From DATHVR01 sp035461175 (lineage in GTDB: Bacteria > Actinomycetota > Acidimicrobiia > Spongiisociales > ZC4RG35): a DNA stretch of 38,098 nucleotides. Below are positions 30,947-38,098 of the stretch, piece after piece. Numbering within the stretch: position 1 is the stretch's first letter; the number at the start of each line of letters is the position of its first letter. Below the pieces are notes generated by a model, which searched no databases, had not been told where the DNA came from, and saw nothing but the letters and a program-made list of their open reading frames with translations. The position numbers were made by a program, and so were the translations under genes. The stretch is taken from NCBI GenBank assembly GCA_035461175.1, contig DATHVR010000057.1:1-38098 (forward strand), read 5' to 3'.

Positions 30947-33661
30947 CTACGAAACGGTCTCGGGCGGAGCGTCTCGGCCGGACATGATCTCGACATACCC
31001 CCTGGTTCCATTCAGTCGGATCTGCTGCCCGTCCCGAATCGATCGGGTGGCGCCCTCGACGCCGACGACTGCGGTGAGCCCGAACTCGCGTGCGATGACG
31101 GAACCGTGGGTCATAGGCCCACCGACCTCGGTGACCAGCCCGGCGATGGTGACGAAGAGCGGCGACCAGCTCGGATCGGTGTGGGGGGTGACCAGGATGT
31201 CACCCGGCTCGAGATCCGCTTCGGCCATGTCGTGGACGACCCGGGCTCGGCCCTCGATCGTCCCGCCCGAAACGGCCAGCCCGACCAGAGCGCCGGCGGG
31301 AAGGTCGTCGCGTTGGTAGGTGCCATGGAGGGTCTCGCCGTCGGACGTGAGCACCCGGGGCGGCTGGAGGGCGCCGTGGGCCCGGAAGTCGGCGCGTCGA
31401 CGGGCGATGAGGGCGTGATCGGCTCGCCTGCTGCGCACGACGTCGTGCAGCTCGTTGAAGGTGAGGAAGAAGATGTCATCGATGACCGGGAGCACGTTCC
31501 CCCCAACGAGCCGATCCGCCTCTGCGAGGAGGGCCTGTTTGTAGATGAAGTAGCGACTAACCATGCCGTACTTGGGATACTCCCGGTAGCCGATGAAGGT
31601 CCGGAGACGCCGGATCATGCCCGCGACCTGTTCGGCCTTCTCAGCCCCGTCGGGCAGCGGCCGCAGGCGGCCCATCAACTCCTGTGCCTTGGCCTCCGCC
31701 TGCCGCCGCCCTCGCTCGAGACGTCGCTCGCGCTCGCCGGTAGCAAAGTTGTCGAGGTTGGACAAGAGCATGGGCAACAGGGCGGAGGGACGTTCCGCCC
31801 AACGAGGTCGGGCGATGTCGATCTCTCCCACGCAGCGCATGCCGTACCTGTCGAGGTAGGAGACGATGGCCTCGCCGGCCTCCTTTCCGCCTCCGAGGCC
31901 GGCCATCTGGTCGAGGAACTCGTCATCTTGCACCGAACGGAGGAACGAGACCACCTCCGGGTGGGGGCGAATCACGTCGGCGACGTCGAGGAGGGCCAGG
32001 CCCATCTCGGCGGTAACGTTGTTGGGCGCGGCCAGGGAAAGGACGGCAGCCGCGTTCTCCTCGCCCAGCCACTCTGCCAGCTTGTCGTCGAGCCACCAGC
32101 TCGCTTCGAAGCCGGCCATCACCGATTGACGACTCTGCGGGTCGAGCAGCAGGGATCTCAATTCTCCGATGTCGGCCAGGACGAAGTCCAACAGCTCGGA
32201 GCCCGACCTGGTCTCGATCTCACGCTGGAGCTCGGCGACGGATGCACGGTTGCGTCCGATCAGCTCCGTGACGATGGCGGGATCGGCCTCGATCGGCTCG
32301 GTACGAGCACGGCTTGGCGGGGGCAGGTCGGGAGAGCCGTCAGGCCCCATCGGGATGAAGTCGTCTCGCGCCAGGAGGGTCTCGAGGGCGTCACGGATCA
32401 GCGGATCCGACTTCCCGAACGTCTCGAGGGTGGCCATGCGGGTCGAGGCCGAAGACAGATGATCGGTGATGTCGACGAACAGTCGCGAGCCGGCGATCCG
32501 CATCGGTGCCGGCGACGTTAGCTGCCAAACCGACAAGCCGAGGGGCGTCATCGGGTCGGTCATCATCTGCCCGTGGCCGACGGAGAGGTAGACATGGTTC
32601 GCTTCGTCGTCGACCTCGGGGACCGGGAAGATCGTGGTGATGGGCCGGCTCTGGACGATCTGGAAGCCGTGTTCGTCGAGACACCATTCGATGTCCTGGG
32701 GACAGCCGAATTGCGACTCGATTCGACGTCCAAGACCCGCCAGCCGCACAGCCTGCTGTTCGGTGAGCACCGGCTGCGTCTGGAGTGACGGTTCGAGCGG
32801 TTCTACCCGTGTGCCTCCATCAGGCGAGCCGCGGACCACAACCTGCTTCGCAGCCACCTTTGTGTCGAGGAGCTTGCCGTTGTGCACCCTGTATTGGTCA
32901 GCGGCCACCATCCCGGACACGAGGGCCTCGCCGAGGCCGAAGGTCGCCTCGACGGAGGCGACCCTGCGGTTGCCGGTGAGCGCATCTGCTGTGAACAGCA
33001 CGCCCGAGGCCGTCGGGAACACCATCGGCTGGACGACCACGGCCATCTCGACCGTGCGATGATCGATTCCGTTGCGCATGCGGTAGGCCACCGCCCGCTC
33101 GCTGAACAAAGACGCCCAGCATCGGCTGATTTGCTGGAGAAGCGTTGCGACGCCCACGACGTTCAGGAAGGTGTCGTACTGGCCTGCGAACGAGGCGGTG
33201 GGGAGATCTTCGGCGGTGGCGCTCGATCGGACTGCGTAGGCGAGATGATCGCCGAGCCGGGCGACCGCCGCAGCGATAGCTCGCTCCACTTCGTCGGGGA
33301 TGGCGACCTCCTCGATGGACCGGCGGATCCGGGCACTGAGCCGGCGCAGATCGTCCGGGTCGCCCGATCCGAGGCCGGCCAGCCGATCGACCAGCGGGTC
33401 GATCGACGCCACCTCGGCCACCATGCGCCGGTAGGCAGCCGTGGTCACGCAGAACCCGGTCGGCACACGGATTCCGGGAATGTCAAAGAGCTCGCCCAGA
33501 TGCGCTCCCTTACCCCCAACCACGGCCGCATGCGTCCGATCGACGTGTTCGAGCCCCACCACGAAAGCGTCGGGACGGGAGGTGGGGGCAGGTCCAAATG
33601 GCCTCCCTCCATCTCCCGCATGGGTCCTGTGGTCTGTCACCCGGTTCATCCTCTCGTGCAT
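30947..33661 (-). CDS. rph: Rifamycin phosphotransferase (PEP-synthase-like)
   Basis: Rph inactivates rifamycins by ATP-dependent phosphorylation. The 904-residue protein has the ATP-grasp domain first (about 35-350: VVGGKGAHLGELFDIPGIRVP, quoted in part as GGKGAHLGELF; YAVRSSATAEDLPTASFAGQ). A long rifamycin-binding middle follows (GHGQMMTDPMTPLGLSVWQL, TFIGYREYPKYGMVSRYF). The phosphohistidine domain is last, with catalytic H852 in GGPMTHGSVIAREFG. Order, length and family-specific segments distinguish it from pyruvate-phosphate dikinase and PEP synthase. GGAGGGAG precedes the ATG, and a perfect TATAAT lies about 60 bases upstream. It is divergent from a TetR gene, its likely regulator. Confidence 0.92.
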   Translation of the reverse strand: MHERMNRVTDHRTHAGDGGRPFGPAPTSRPDAFVVGLEHVDRTHAAVVGGKGAHLGELFDIPGIRVPTGFCVTTAAYRRMVAEVASIDPLVDRLAGLGSGDPDDLRRLSARIRRSIEEVAIPDEVERAIAAAVARLGDHLAYAVRSSATAEDLPTASFAGQYDTFLNVVGVATLLQQISRCWASLFSERAVAYRMRNGIDHRTVEMAVVVQPMVFPTASGVLFTADALTGNRRVASVEATFGLGEALVSGMVAADQYRVHNGKLLDTKVAAKQVVVRGSPDGGTRVEPLEPSLQTQPVLTEQQAVRLAGLGRRIESQFGCPQDIEWCLDEHGFQIVQSRPITTIFPVPEVDDEANHVYLSVGHGQMMTDPMTPLGLSVWQLTSPAPMRIAGSRLFVDITDHLSSASTRMATLETFGKSDPLIRDALETLLARDDFIPMGPDGSPDLPPPSRARTEPIEADPAIVTELIGRNRASVAELQREIETRSGSELLDFVLADIGELRSLLLDPQSRQSVMAGFEASWWLDDKLAEWLGEENAAAVLSLAAPNNVTAEMGLALLDVADVIRPHPEVVSFLRSVQDDEFLDQMAGLGGGKEAGEAIVSYLDRYGMRCVGEIDIARPRWAERPSALLPMLLSNLDNFATGERERRLERGRRQAEAKAQELMGRLRPLPDGAEKAEQVAGMIRRLRTFIGYREYPKYGMVSRYFIYKQALLAEADRLVGGNVLPVIDDIFFLTFNELHDVVRSRRADHALIARRRADFRAHGALQPPRVLTSDGETLHGTYQRDDLPAGALVGLAVSGGTIEGRARVVHDMAEADLEPGDILVTPHTDPSWSPLFVTIAGLVTEVGGPMTHGSVIAREFGLTAVVGVEGATRSIRDGQQIRLNGTRGYVEIMSGRDAPPETVS

Positions 33662-33719
33662 GCCCTACTCCCTCCACTGCCGGCGATCCCGGCCGGAGCT
33701 GGAGTCACCTAAGCGGAGG

Positions 33720-33727
33720 ATTATACT
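33720..33727. promoter_or_regulatory. Overlapping divergent -10 elements for rph and tetR
   Basis: The octamer ATTATACT reads TATAAT on the minus strand (toward rph) and TATACT on the plus strand (toward the leader ORF and TetR). Both transcripts would thus start from nearly the same centre and exclude each other. GGAG/CTCC arms flank it (GGAGGATTATACTCC). A CGTACG core lies at 33745-33750. Neither -35 is strong. Confidence 0.65.
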
Positions 33728-33771
33728 CCATTTCTGCAAAACACCGTACGTTCGTGAATGAGGAAAGAGCG

Positions 33772-33870
33772 ATGAACACATCGGGTGAGTCGATGCCTCC
33801 AACCCGGCGTCGGCGTGAGCGGCCGTCGGAGCAGCGAGTCGACGTCTCCTTCCAGGGCGGGAACGGATGA
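33772..33870 (+). CDS. 32-residue leader ORF coupled to tetR
   Basis: This short ORF has a strong ribosome site (GAGGAAAG, five bases from ATG) and its stop overlaps the TetR start (ATGA, 33867-33870), in a different frame. The product is very basic (PPTRRRRERPSEQR) with no known family. It may serve mainly to bring ribosomes to the TetR start, whose own ribosome site is weak. Arginine-rich content could also make its translation sensitive to stalling; this is inference. Confidence 0.5.
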   Translation: MNTSGESMPPTRRRRERPSEQRVDVSFQGGNG

Positions 33871-34466
33871 GAGCCGATGCGCGCCGCAATCGGGATCGCC
33901 TCGTCGATGCTGCCGTCGAGTTGATCCTCGAGGTCGGTGCCGAGCCACCCCTCGATGCGATCGCCCGCCGGGCCGACGTCGGAATCGGCACGCTCTATCG
34001 CCACTTTCCCGACCGAGAACGGCTGCTGGACGCCGTCGCCGACCACGTCCTCGAGGCGAGCGTCGAAGCTGCCCAGACCGCGCTGACCGGCGGCCGCGAC
34101 GGCTACGACGCCCTGCGCCAGTACATGCACGCAGCGGTGAGACGTGGGGTCGGAGTGCTCAACCTGATCCGCCCGCTCCTCGATGATCCGAACTGGACCG
34201 AGCAGCGGACCCGGATAGGCACACTCGTCGAAACCATGCTGAACCAGGCCAAAGAGGACGGCCTTCTGCGACAGGAGACACGCAGCCCCGACATCGTGTT
34301 CGCCATCATCCGATTCTCCCGACCGGTCGTGCTCGGGCTGTCCCACTCCGACGAACGGGCACTGGCCCACCGTCACCTCGATATCTACATCGACGGACTC
34401 GGAACCGCCGACCCCACCCAGCACCCTCTGCCCGAACCCCCGGTGTTGGAACGGTGGACCGGCTGA
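33867..34466 (+). CDS. TetR/AcrR-family transcriptional regulator
   Basis: The 199-residue repressor has an N-terminal helix-turn-helix (about 5-52: RDRLVDAAVELILEVG, PLDAIARRADVGIGTLYRHF, ending in the family's GTLYRHFPDRE). A helical ligand-binding C-terminus follows (MHAAVRRGVGVLNLI). It is transcribed divergently from rph through overlapping -10 elements, so rph and itself are the obvious targets. The start at 33867 is set by overlap with the leader ORF and by homology at RNRDRLVDAA. The gene ends about 45 bases before the right-hand 44-base repeat. Confidence 0.9.
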   Translation: MRADARRNRDRLVDAAVELILEVGAEPPLDAIARRADVGIGTLYRHFPDRERLLDAVADHVLEASVEAAQTALTGGRDGYDALRQYMHAAVRRGVGVLNLIRPLLDDPNWTEQRTRIGTLVETMLNQAKEDGLLRQETRSPDIVFAIIRFSRPVVLGLSHSDERALAHRHLDIYIDGLGTADPTQHPLPEPPVLERWTG

Positions 34467-34511
34467 CGACGGCGACCACACCGGCGCCGCTTCCGACCGG
34501 ACCGCGTTCTC

Positions 34512-34555
34512 GAGAGACTTTTGTACCGTGGTGGTACAGCCGAACCTCAGGTTCG
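34512..34555 (-). repeat. 44-base inverted-repeat copy B, right of tetR
   Basis: This is the complement of copy A (30895-30938) with seven mismatches. It contains the GAACCT-C-AGGTTC hairpin, extended here to GCCGAACCT/AGGTTCGGC (34539-34557), and a second hairpin TGTACC/GGTACA (34522-34538). It encodes the last two residues and stop of the MFS gene (CGA ACC TGA), exactly as copy A does for the hydrolase. It may act as a terminator between TetR and MFS. Confidence 0.75.
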
Positions 34556-35773
34556 GCGTCTGTCGTAGATGGCGACCCAGCGGTGGGCCCAGGCCGCCAC
34601 CGCCAGCGCCGCCACCGCTCCCAGGGCGAGGCCGTAGCGGGGACCGAAACGCTCGCCGATCCAGCCCACGATCGGGGCGCCGAGCGGACGCGAACCGAGC
34701 ACCGCCGCCGCCCGCAGGGCCATCACGCGTCCGCGCATCTCGGGGACCGAGTGCAACTGGATCACCGCGTTGCCCAGGGTGAGGAAGGCGGTGGTCGTCG
34801 CCCCCACCACCACCAGGGTGAGGAGGGCCATCCACAGGGTGGGCATCAGGGCGGTGACGGTGACCGCTCCGCCCACGGCGTAGGCCATCCAGATCAGCGC
34901 CCGGGCCGGCCGCTCTCCCCGGGTGGCGGTGTAGAAGCCGCCCACGACCGCTCCCAGGCCCATGGCGGCGAACATGGTGCCGAAGGTGTCGGCGTCGCCT
35001 CCGAATGTGAAGCGGGCGAAGAGCGGCAGGATCACCTCGAACTCGTATACGAACAGGCCGACCACGCCCATCATCACCAACGGAACCCGGAGGACGGGCT
35101 CACCCCATACGTAGCCGAGCGCCTCCCGGAGTTGGCCCGCCCGGCGGGGCTCGGGCGCCGACCGCTCGATCTCCTGTTCCCGCATCAGCAGCAAGGCGGC
35201 GATCAGGGCGAGATACGAGAAGGCGTTGATGATGAAGCACACACCGATGCCGACGGTCACGATCAGGATCCCGCCCACCGCCGGCCCGACGATGCGGGCG
35301 CTGTTGACCAGGACCGAGTTGAGACCGACGGCGTTGGTCAGCCTCGACCGGCCAACCATCTCCATGACAAAGGCGGTGCGGGCCGGATTATCGAAGCTGC
35401 CCACCACGCCGAGGGCGAGGGCGAGGGCGAACACCATCCACAGCTCGACCCGATCGGTGAGGACCAACAACCCCAGCGTCAGGGCGATGAGGCCGGCCAG
35501 GCTCTGGCTGACGTAGAGGACCTTTCGCTTATCCATCCGGTCGGCGATGAGGCCGCCCATCGGAGCGACCAGGAGGATGGGGAGGAACTGGAAGGCCGTC
35601 ACCCCACCCACGGCGGCGCCACTGCCGGTGAGCTCGAGCACCAGCCACGACTGCGCTACCCGCTGCATCCAGGTCCCCGAGACCGAGATCACCTGGCCCC
35701 CGAAGTAGAGACGAAAGTTGCGCACGGCCAGGGCGGAGAAGGTGCGGCGCAGCAACACCCGGGGTGAAGTCAC
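34547..35773 (-). CDS. Major facilitator superfamily exporter (EntS/DHA3-like)
   Basis: The 408-residue transporter has about twelve membrane segments. It starts with NFRLYFGGQVISVSGTWMQ, typical of the DHA3/EntS group, followed by the loop motif GLIADRMDKRKVL between helices 2 and 3. Members export siderophores, macrolides or other small molecules. The GTG at 35773 overlaps the stop of the MarR gene (GTGA), so regulator and pump are coupled, a common arrangement for drug-inducible efflux. The substrate cannot be read. The end lies within repeat copy B. Confidence 0.9.
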   Translation of the reverse strand: MTSPRVLLRRTFSALAVRNFRLYFGGQVISVSGTWMQRVAQSWLVLELTGSGAAVGGVTAFQFLPILLVAPMGGLIADRMDKRKVLYVSQSLAGLIALTLGLLVLTDRVELWMVFALALALGVVGSFDNPARTAFVMEMVGRSRLTNAVGLNSVLVNSARIVGPAVGGILIVTVGIGVCFIINAFSYLALIAALLLMREQEIERSAPEPRRAGQLREALGYVWGEPVLRVPLVMMGVVGLFVYEFEVILPLFARFTFGGDADTFGTMFAAMGLGAVVGGFYTATRGERPARALIWMAYAVGGAVTVTALMPTLWMALLTLVVVGATTTAFLTLGNAVIQLHSVPEMRGRVMALRAAAVLGSRPLGAPIVGWIGERFGPRYGLALGAVAALAVAAWAHRWVAIYDRRRT

Positions 35774-36198
35774 TCGCCCTCCACCAGGGCATCGAGCACC
35801 TCGATCGCACCGGCCAGTTTGCGACGATCTTCCCTGGAGAGCCGGGCGAGTCGCCTGGCCAGGAAAGCCGTGCGCTCCTGCCGGCCTTCCTCCAGGAGGG
35901 CGCTTCCCGCCGCCGTGATCTCTGCCACCGCCGAGCGCCGATCCTCCGGATGAGGGGTCCGCCGCACCAGTCCCTTTTCCTCCAGGCGGTCGGTGATGCG
36001 AGTAGCGGCGGGTCGGGAGATCAGTTCCAGGTCGGCCAGGCGTGACATCGGCACCGGACCGTGCCGGCTGAGGGTTGAGAGGACCGAACGTTGAGAAGGT
36101 GTCAGTCCTCCCAGCGAGTGCTGGCGCAGGCGCCGGGCCAATCTCCCCACGCTGAGACGGAGCCGGTCAGCCAGGCCGGCAGGGTCGGTAGTTATCAT
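35770..36198 (-). CDS. MarR-family transcriptional regulator
   Basis: The 142-residue winged-helix repressor shows LTPSQRSVLSTLSRHGPVPM, a recognition helix in LELISRPAATRITDRLEEKG and the wing LVRRTPHPEDRRSAVAEIT (positions about 33-105). It likely represses itself and the coupled MFS exporter and is released by an aromatic or lipophilic ligand. The ATG at 36198 lies inside a TAGTTA-N7-TAACTA inverted repeat, with TAAGAT (36212-36207) just upstream. The mRNA thus probably has almost no leader, and binding would block both promoter and start. Confidence 0.9.
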   Translation of the reverse strand: MITTDPAGLADRLRLSVGRLARRLRQHSLGGLTPSQRSVLSTLSRHGPVPMSRLADLELISRPAATRITDRLEEKGLVRRTPHPEDRRSAVAEITAAGSALLEEGRQERTAFLARRLARLSREDRRKLAGAIEVLDALVEGE

Positions 36199-36207
36199 GG
36201 GTAACTA
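36189..36207 (-). promoter_or_regulatory. Inverted-repeat operator over the MarR start codon
   Basis: TAGTTA and TAACTA are separated by seven bases that include the MarR ATG (36196-36198). A TANNNT -10 (TAAGAT) abuts it at 36207-36212. This fits autoregulation by the MarR protein. Confidence 0.6.
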
Positions 36208-36274
36208 TCTTATCTGGGGCCGGATCCTTCGATTGCCACGGGATGGAGGCGCCCCCGCTCTAACTTCGCGCTCG

Positions 36275-36940
36275 GTGAACGGGCGAACGAGGACGACGGC
36301 ATTGACGGCGGTGATGGCGATTTCGCTGGCACTCGTTCTGCCCGGCTCCATCGCCCACGCCGATGAGTCGCCGGCGGTCCATCATCTCCCCGAAATCACC
36401 GGCGATCCCATCCTGGACGACTCCATCCGTCGCCAGGCCGAAGCGCGCGGCTACCTGCCGCGCCTCGACGAACCGGCCACGCTCGTGGCCATCGACGGGG
36501 TGTTGCTCGAACCGGAGACGGCGGCGGCGTGGCAGGACCTCCAGCGAGCCGCCGCCGCCGCCGGCCACCACCTGCGCCTCATCGCCGGCTATCGCAGCCC
36601 CGCCACCCAGCGGTCCTTGTTCCTGGGCCGCTTCCGGGGTGCGAGCCGGGCCGGAATCGATTCGACCCTGCGCTGGACCGCTCCCCCCGGTTACTCCAAG
36701 CACCACTCGGGGCGGGCGGTCGACATCACCGTCCGGGGAGTGAGGGCGGGGCGATTCGGGACCACCACCGCCCACGCCTGGCTGAGCGCCAACGGCGGCC
36801 GCAACGCCCGCGCCCACGGCTTCGTGGCCAGCTACCCGCCCCACGGACCACCCCAAGGCCCCGAGCCGGAGCCGTGGGAATGGGTCTTCGTCGGTTTCCC
36901 CGAGGTGTCTACCCCGGTGGCGGGATTGGCCCCTGCCTAG
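36275..36940 (+). CDS. VanY/DacB-like LAS-family peptidase with altered zinc ligand, secreted
   Basis: VanY-type D,D-carboxypeptidases trim D-alanine from cell-wall peptides with zinc. From the GTG at 36275 the 221-residue protein has a signal peptide (TALTAVMAISLALVLPG, cleavage near AHA-DES). The family motifs GYRSPATQ and SKHHSGRAVDI (zinc H and D) follow. The final motif, normally EPWHW with the third zinc ligand, reads EPWEW with E202 in that place. Activity may be lost or the metal site altered. An earlier ATG at 36197 would cross the MarR operator and bury the signal peptide. The ribosome site for 36275 is weak, so the exact start is uncertain. Its stop shares CTAG with the convergent DUF202 gene. 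Confidence 0.75.
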   Translation: MNGRTRTTALTAVMAISLALVLPGSIAHADESPAVHHLPEITGDPILDDSIRRQAEARGYLPRLDEPATLVAIDGVLLEPETAAAWQDLQRAAAAAGHHLRLIAGYRSPATQRSLFLGRFRGASRAGIDSTLRWTAPPGYSKHHSGRAVDITVRGVRAGRFGTTTAHAWLSANGGRNARAHGFVASYPPHGPPQGPEPEPWEWVFVGFPEVSTPVAGLAPA

Positions 36941-37272
36941 AAGTGGCGGGCGGCGATCGTGACCAGACCCGCCACCCCCAACACGACAGCGATCGCCCCC
37001 ACCGCCACGATCGAACGCCATCCCTGCGGGCTGCCTCCCTCCTGCATTCGCTGCCAGCGGGCCAGGTAACGATTTCGATCCGTGGCGAGCAGCACCAGGC
37101 CGACCAGGAAGGCGAGGGCGGGCAGGGCGTGCCACGGCTGCGGATAGGGACTGCCGATGGAGCGGAGCAGGATGCCCGAGGTCACCATGATCGAGAGGGC
37201 GGTGCGATCCCAGGCCAGGTTGGTCCGCTCCTGCTGGAGGCCGGGATCGTAGACCTGCTGGAAGCGGCTCAT
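36937..37272 (-). CDS. DUF202 membrane protein, second of pair
   Basis: This 111-residue DUF202 (YidH/YidG-like) protein has three membrane segments and the family signature near the N-terminus: LQQERTNLAWDRTALSIM. The family function is unknown. Its ATG overlaps the stop of the first DUF202 gene by one base (TGATG at 37270-37274). Paired DUF202 genes, one YidH-like and one YidG-like, are common. The last gene of the operon, it ends against the VanY-like gene. Confidence 0.85.
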   Translation of the reverse strand: MSRFQQVYDPGLQQERTNLAWDRTALSIMVTSGILLRSIGSPYPQPWHALPALAFLVGLVLLATDRNRYLARWQRMQEGGSPQGWRSIVAVGAIAVVLGVAGLVTIAARHF

Positions 37273-37634
37273 CAGTCGAGGAAGAGCAGTGCCGCCGCCA
37301 CCACGGTCACGATCATGACACCGATCCCGAGGACGATGGGAAGGCGGGTGGCGGGGATGGGGAGGTTCTGGCGGATGGCTTCTTCGGCGGCAGCCCAGCG
37401 TTGCATGCTGCCCAGGGCGAGGACGGTGCCGAGGGCGATCAGGAGGCCGCCCAGGGTTTCGCGACCGCCGGCGGTGCCGAACTCGGGGATGACCTGGATC
37501 ACGGCGAGACCTCCGGCGATGAGGGCCAGTGAGGTGCGGATCCAGGCTAAGTAGGTGCGTTCGTTGGCGAGGGTGAAGCGGTAGTCGGGGTCGCTTCCGA
37601 CCTCGCGCCGGGGGCGGAAACGGGGAACGGTCAT
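37272..37634 (-). CDS. DUF202 (YidH-like) membrane protein, first of pair
   Basis: The 120-residue protein has the DUF202 signature FTLANERTYLAWIRTSLALI followed by three membrane segments in all. A basic N-terminus (MTVPRFRPRREVG) should be cytoplasmic. The ATG at 37634 overlaps the stop of the TorD-like gene (ATGA), which decides it over longer in-frame readings. The function is unknown for the family. Confidence 0.85.
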   Translation of the reverse strand: MTVPRFRPRREVGSDPDYRFTLANERTYLAWIRTSLALIAGGLAVIQVIPEFGTAGGRETLGGLLIALGTVLALGSMQRWAAAEEAIRQNLPIPATRLPIVLGIGVMIVTVVAAALLFLD

Positions 37635-38098
37635 CGAATTCGTCCCGGTGAGAGGTGGCGACGCAGCCGGCCGGCTCGCTCGACCCAGAAGCCGTCGGCT
37701 TCGCTCCGGAGGGCGTGACGCTGCTCCCATCCGGCGGCGTGCTCCGCCAGCCAGTCCCGGACCCCGTCGGGTGACTGGTCGATCAGGGCGCGGAGGGTGG
37801 GGGCCCGACCGGTGAGTCGGACTCCGAGGCGGCTGTGTCGGGCGCAGCGGACGAGGTCGGCGCGTGTGATCACAATCCCCGATCGTATTGGACTGAGCAG
37901 GCCATCTACATCTTTCCAGTCCTCGAGTGGTGGCGGCGCTTCCAGCAAGTGGCGGGAAGGGACGGTGTCGGTGATCGCTGGGGGTGAGAGGTGGTCGAGG
38001 GCGGAGCGGACCAGGTCTGCCCAGCGGTCCCAGGGTCCGATGGCGAGGCCTTCGATCACGTCGAGGTAGAGGCCGATCCAGGACAGGAGATGCTCGGA
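37631..38098 (-). CDS. TorD-like chaperone, truncated at window edge
   Basis: The frame is open to the window end, so the N-terminal part lies outside. The visible part begins SEHLLSWIGLYLD and continues PWDRWADLVRSALDHL, resembling the end of the helical TorD/DmsD fold that guards molybdenum enzymes before export. It is followed by about 100 residues (SGIVITRADLVRCARHSRLG, LRALIDQSPDGVRDWLAEHA) that I do not recognise as TorD and that may be a C-terminal extension. An internal GTG at 38059 is less likely to be the start because similarity continues upstream of it. A partner oxidoreductase would be expected beyond the window. Confidence 0.55.
   Translation of the reverse strand, partial: SEHLLSWIGLYLDVIEGLAIGPWDRWADLVRSALDHLSPPAITDTVPSRHLLEAPPPLEDWKDVDGLLSPIRSGIVITRADLVRCARHSRLGVRLTGRAPTLRALIDQSPDGVRDWLAEHAAGWEQRHALRSEADGFWVERAGRLRRHLSPGRIR

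Noticed and set aside
30947..33661. Phosphoenolpyruvate synthase
   Set aside because: The domain order is similar, but the middle region and conserved segments match rifamycin phosphotransferases.
34523..34540. T-box-like GGTGGTAC motif
   Set aside because: It lacks the GGGTGGTACCGCG core and stem layout, and lies at a gene end with no target gene downstream on that strand.

Overview
The window is high-GC DNA (about two thirds G+C by eye), with many GTG starts, start/stop overlaps of the ATGA/GTGA type and some leaderless-looking promoters (TANNNT six or seven bases ahead of a GTG). With a group 2 sigma factor, a long ribosome hibernation factor, a large NAD-glutamate dehydrogenase, a heliorhodopsin and an actinobacterial CE1758/CE1759 flavin pair, this points to a free-living, probably aerobic actinobacterium, perhaps of the Acidimicrobiia. 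The class is inference; no rRNA or tRNA was seen.

Layout. 1-406: a non-coding repeat element. 407-3731: a sigma factor divergent from a ribosome hibernation factor, followed by a four-helix membrane protein coupled to heliorhodopsin. 3728-5043: CapA-like and HypA-like genes on the other strand. 5198-5971: two small genes, one of them stress-protein-like. 6004-9477: a sulfur operon (rhodanese, persulfide dioxygenase-rhodanese fusion, SulP permease) behind an inverted-repeat operator candidate. 9474-13124: ECF sigma factor, GntR regulator, DASS/SLC13 transporter, cupin. 13233-20871: NAD-glutamate dehydrogenase, OsmC, and a two-subunit flavin/iron-sulfur oxidoreductase of the Nfn/SudAB type. 20926-25882: two convergent P-type ATPases (a P1B heavy-metal pump and a P2A calcium-type pump) separated by a second, inverted copy of the repeat element at 1-406. 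26140-28114: DEAD-box helicase, a small membrane protein, and an RRM protein coupled to a 54-residue zinc-ribbon protein. 28381-30903: flavin monooxygenase, FMN reductase and alpha/beta hydrolase behind a perfect 16-base palindrome. 30947-34466: rifamycin phosphotransferase (rph) divergent from a leader ORF and a TetR regulator. This module is flanked by inverted copies of a 44-base repeat. 34547-36198: MarR-MFS efflux pair. 36275-38098: VanY-like peptidase, two DUF202 membrane proteins and a truncated TorD-like chaperone.

How the genes fit together. The set reads as an environmental stress, redox and detoxification region: translation dormancy and light sensing at the left, sulfide/persulfide handling and anion transport next, glutamate catabolism and NAD(P)H/ferredoxin chemistry in the middle, then metal and calcium pumps, cold/RNA-type proteins and antibiotic or xenobiotic defence at the right. 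The most interesting signals are the membrane protein coupled to heliorhodopsin, the inverted 44-base repeats bounding rph-tetR, the large repeat element present twice in opposite orientation, and several very small coupled ORFs.
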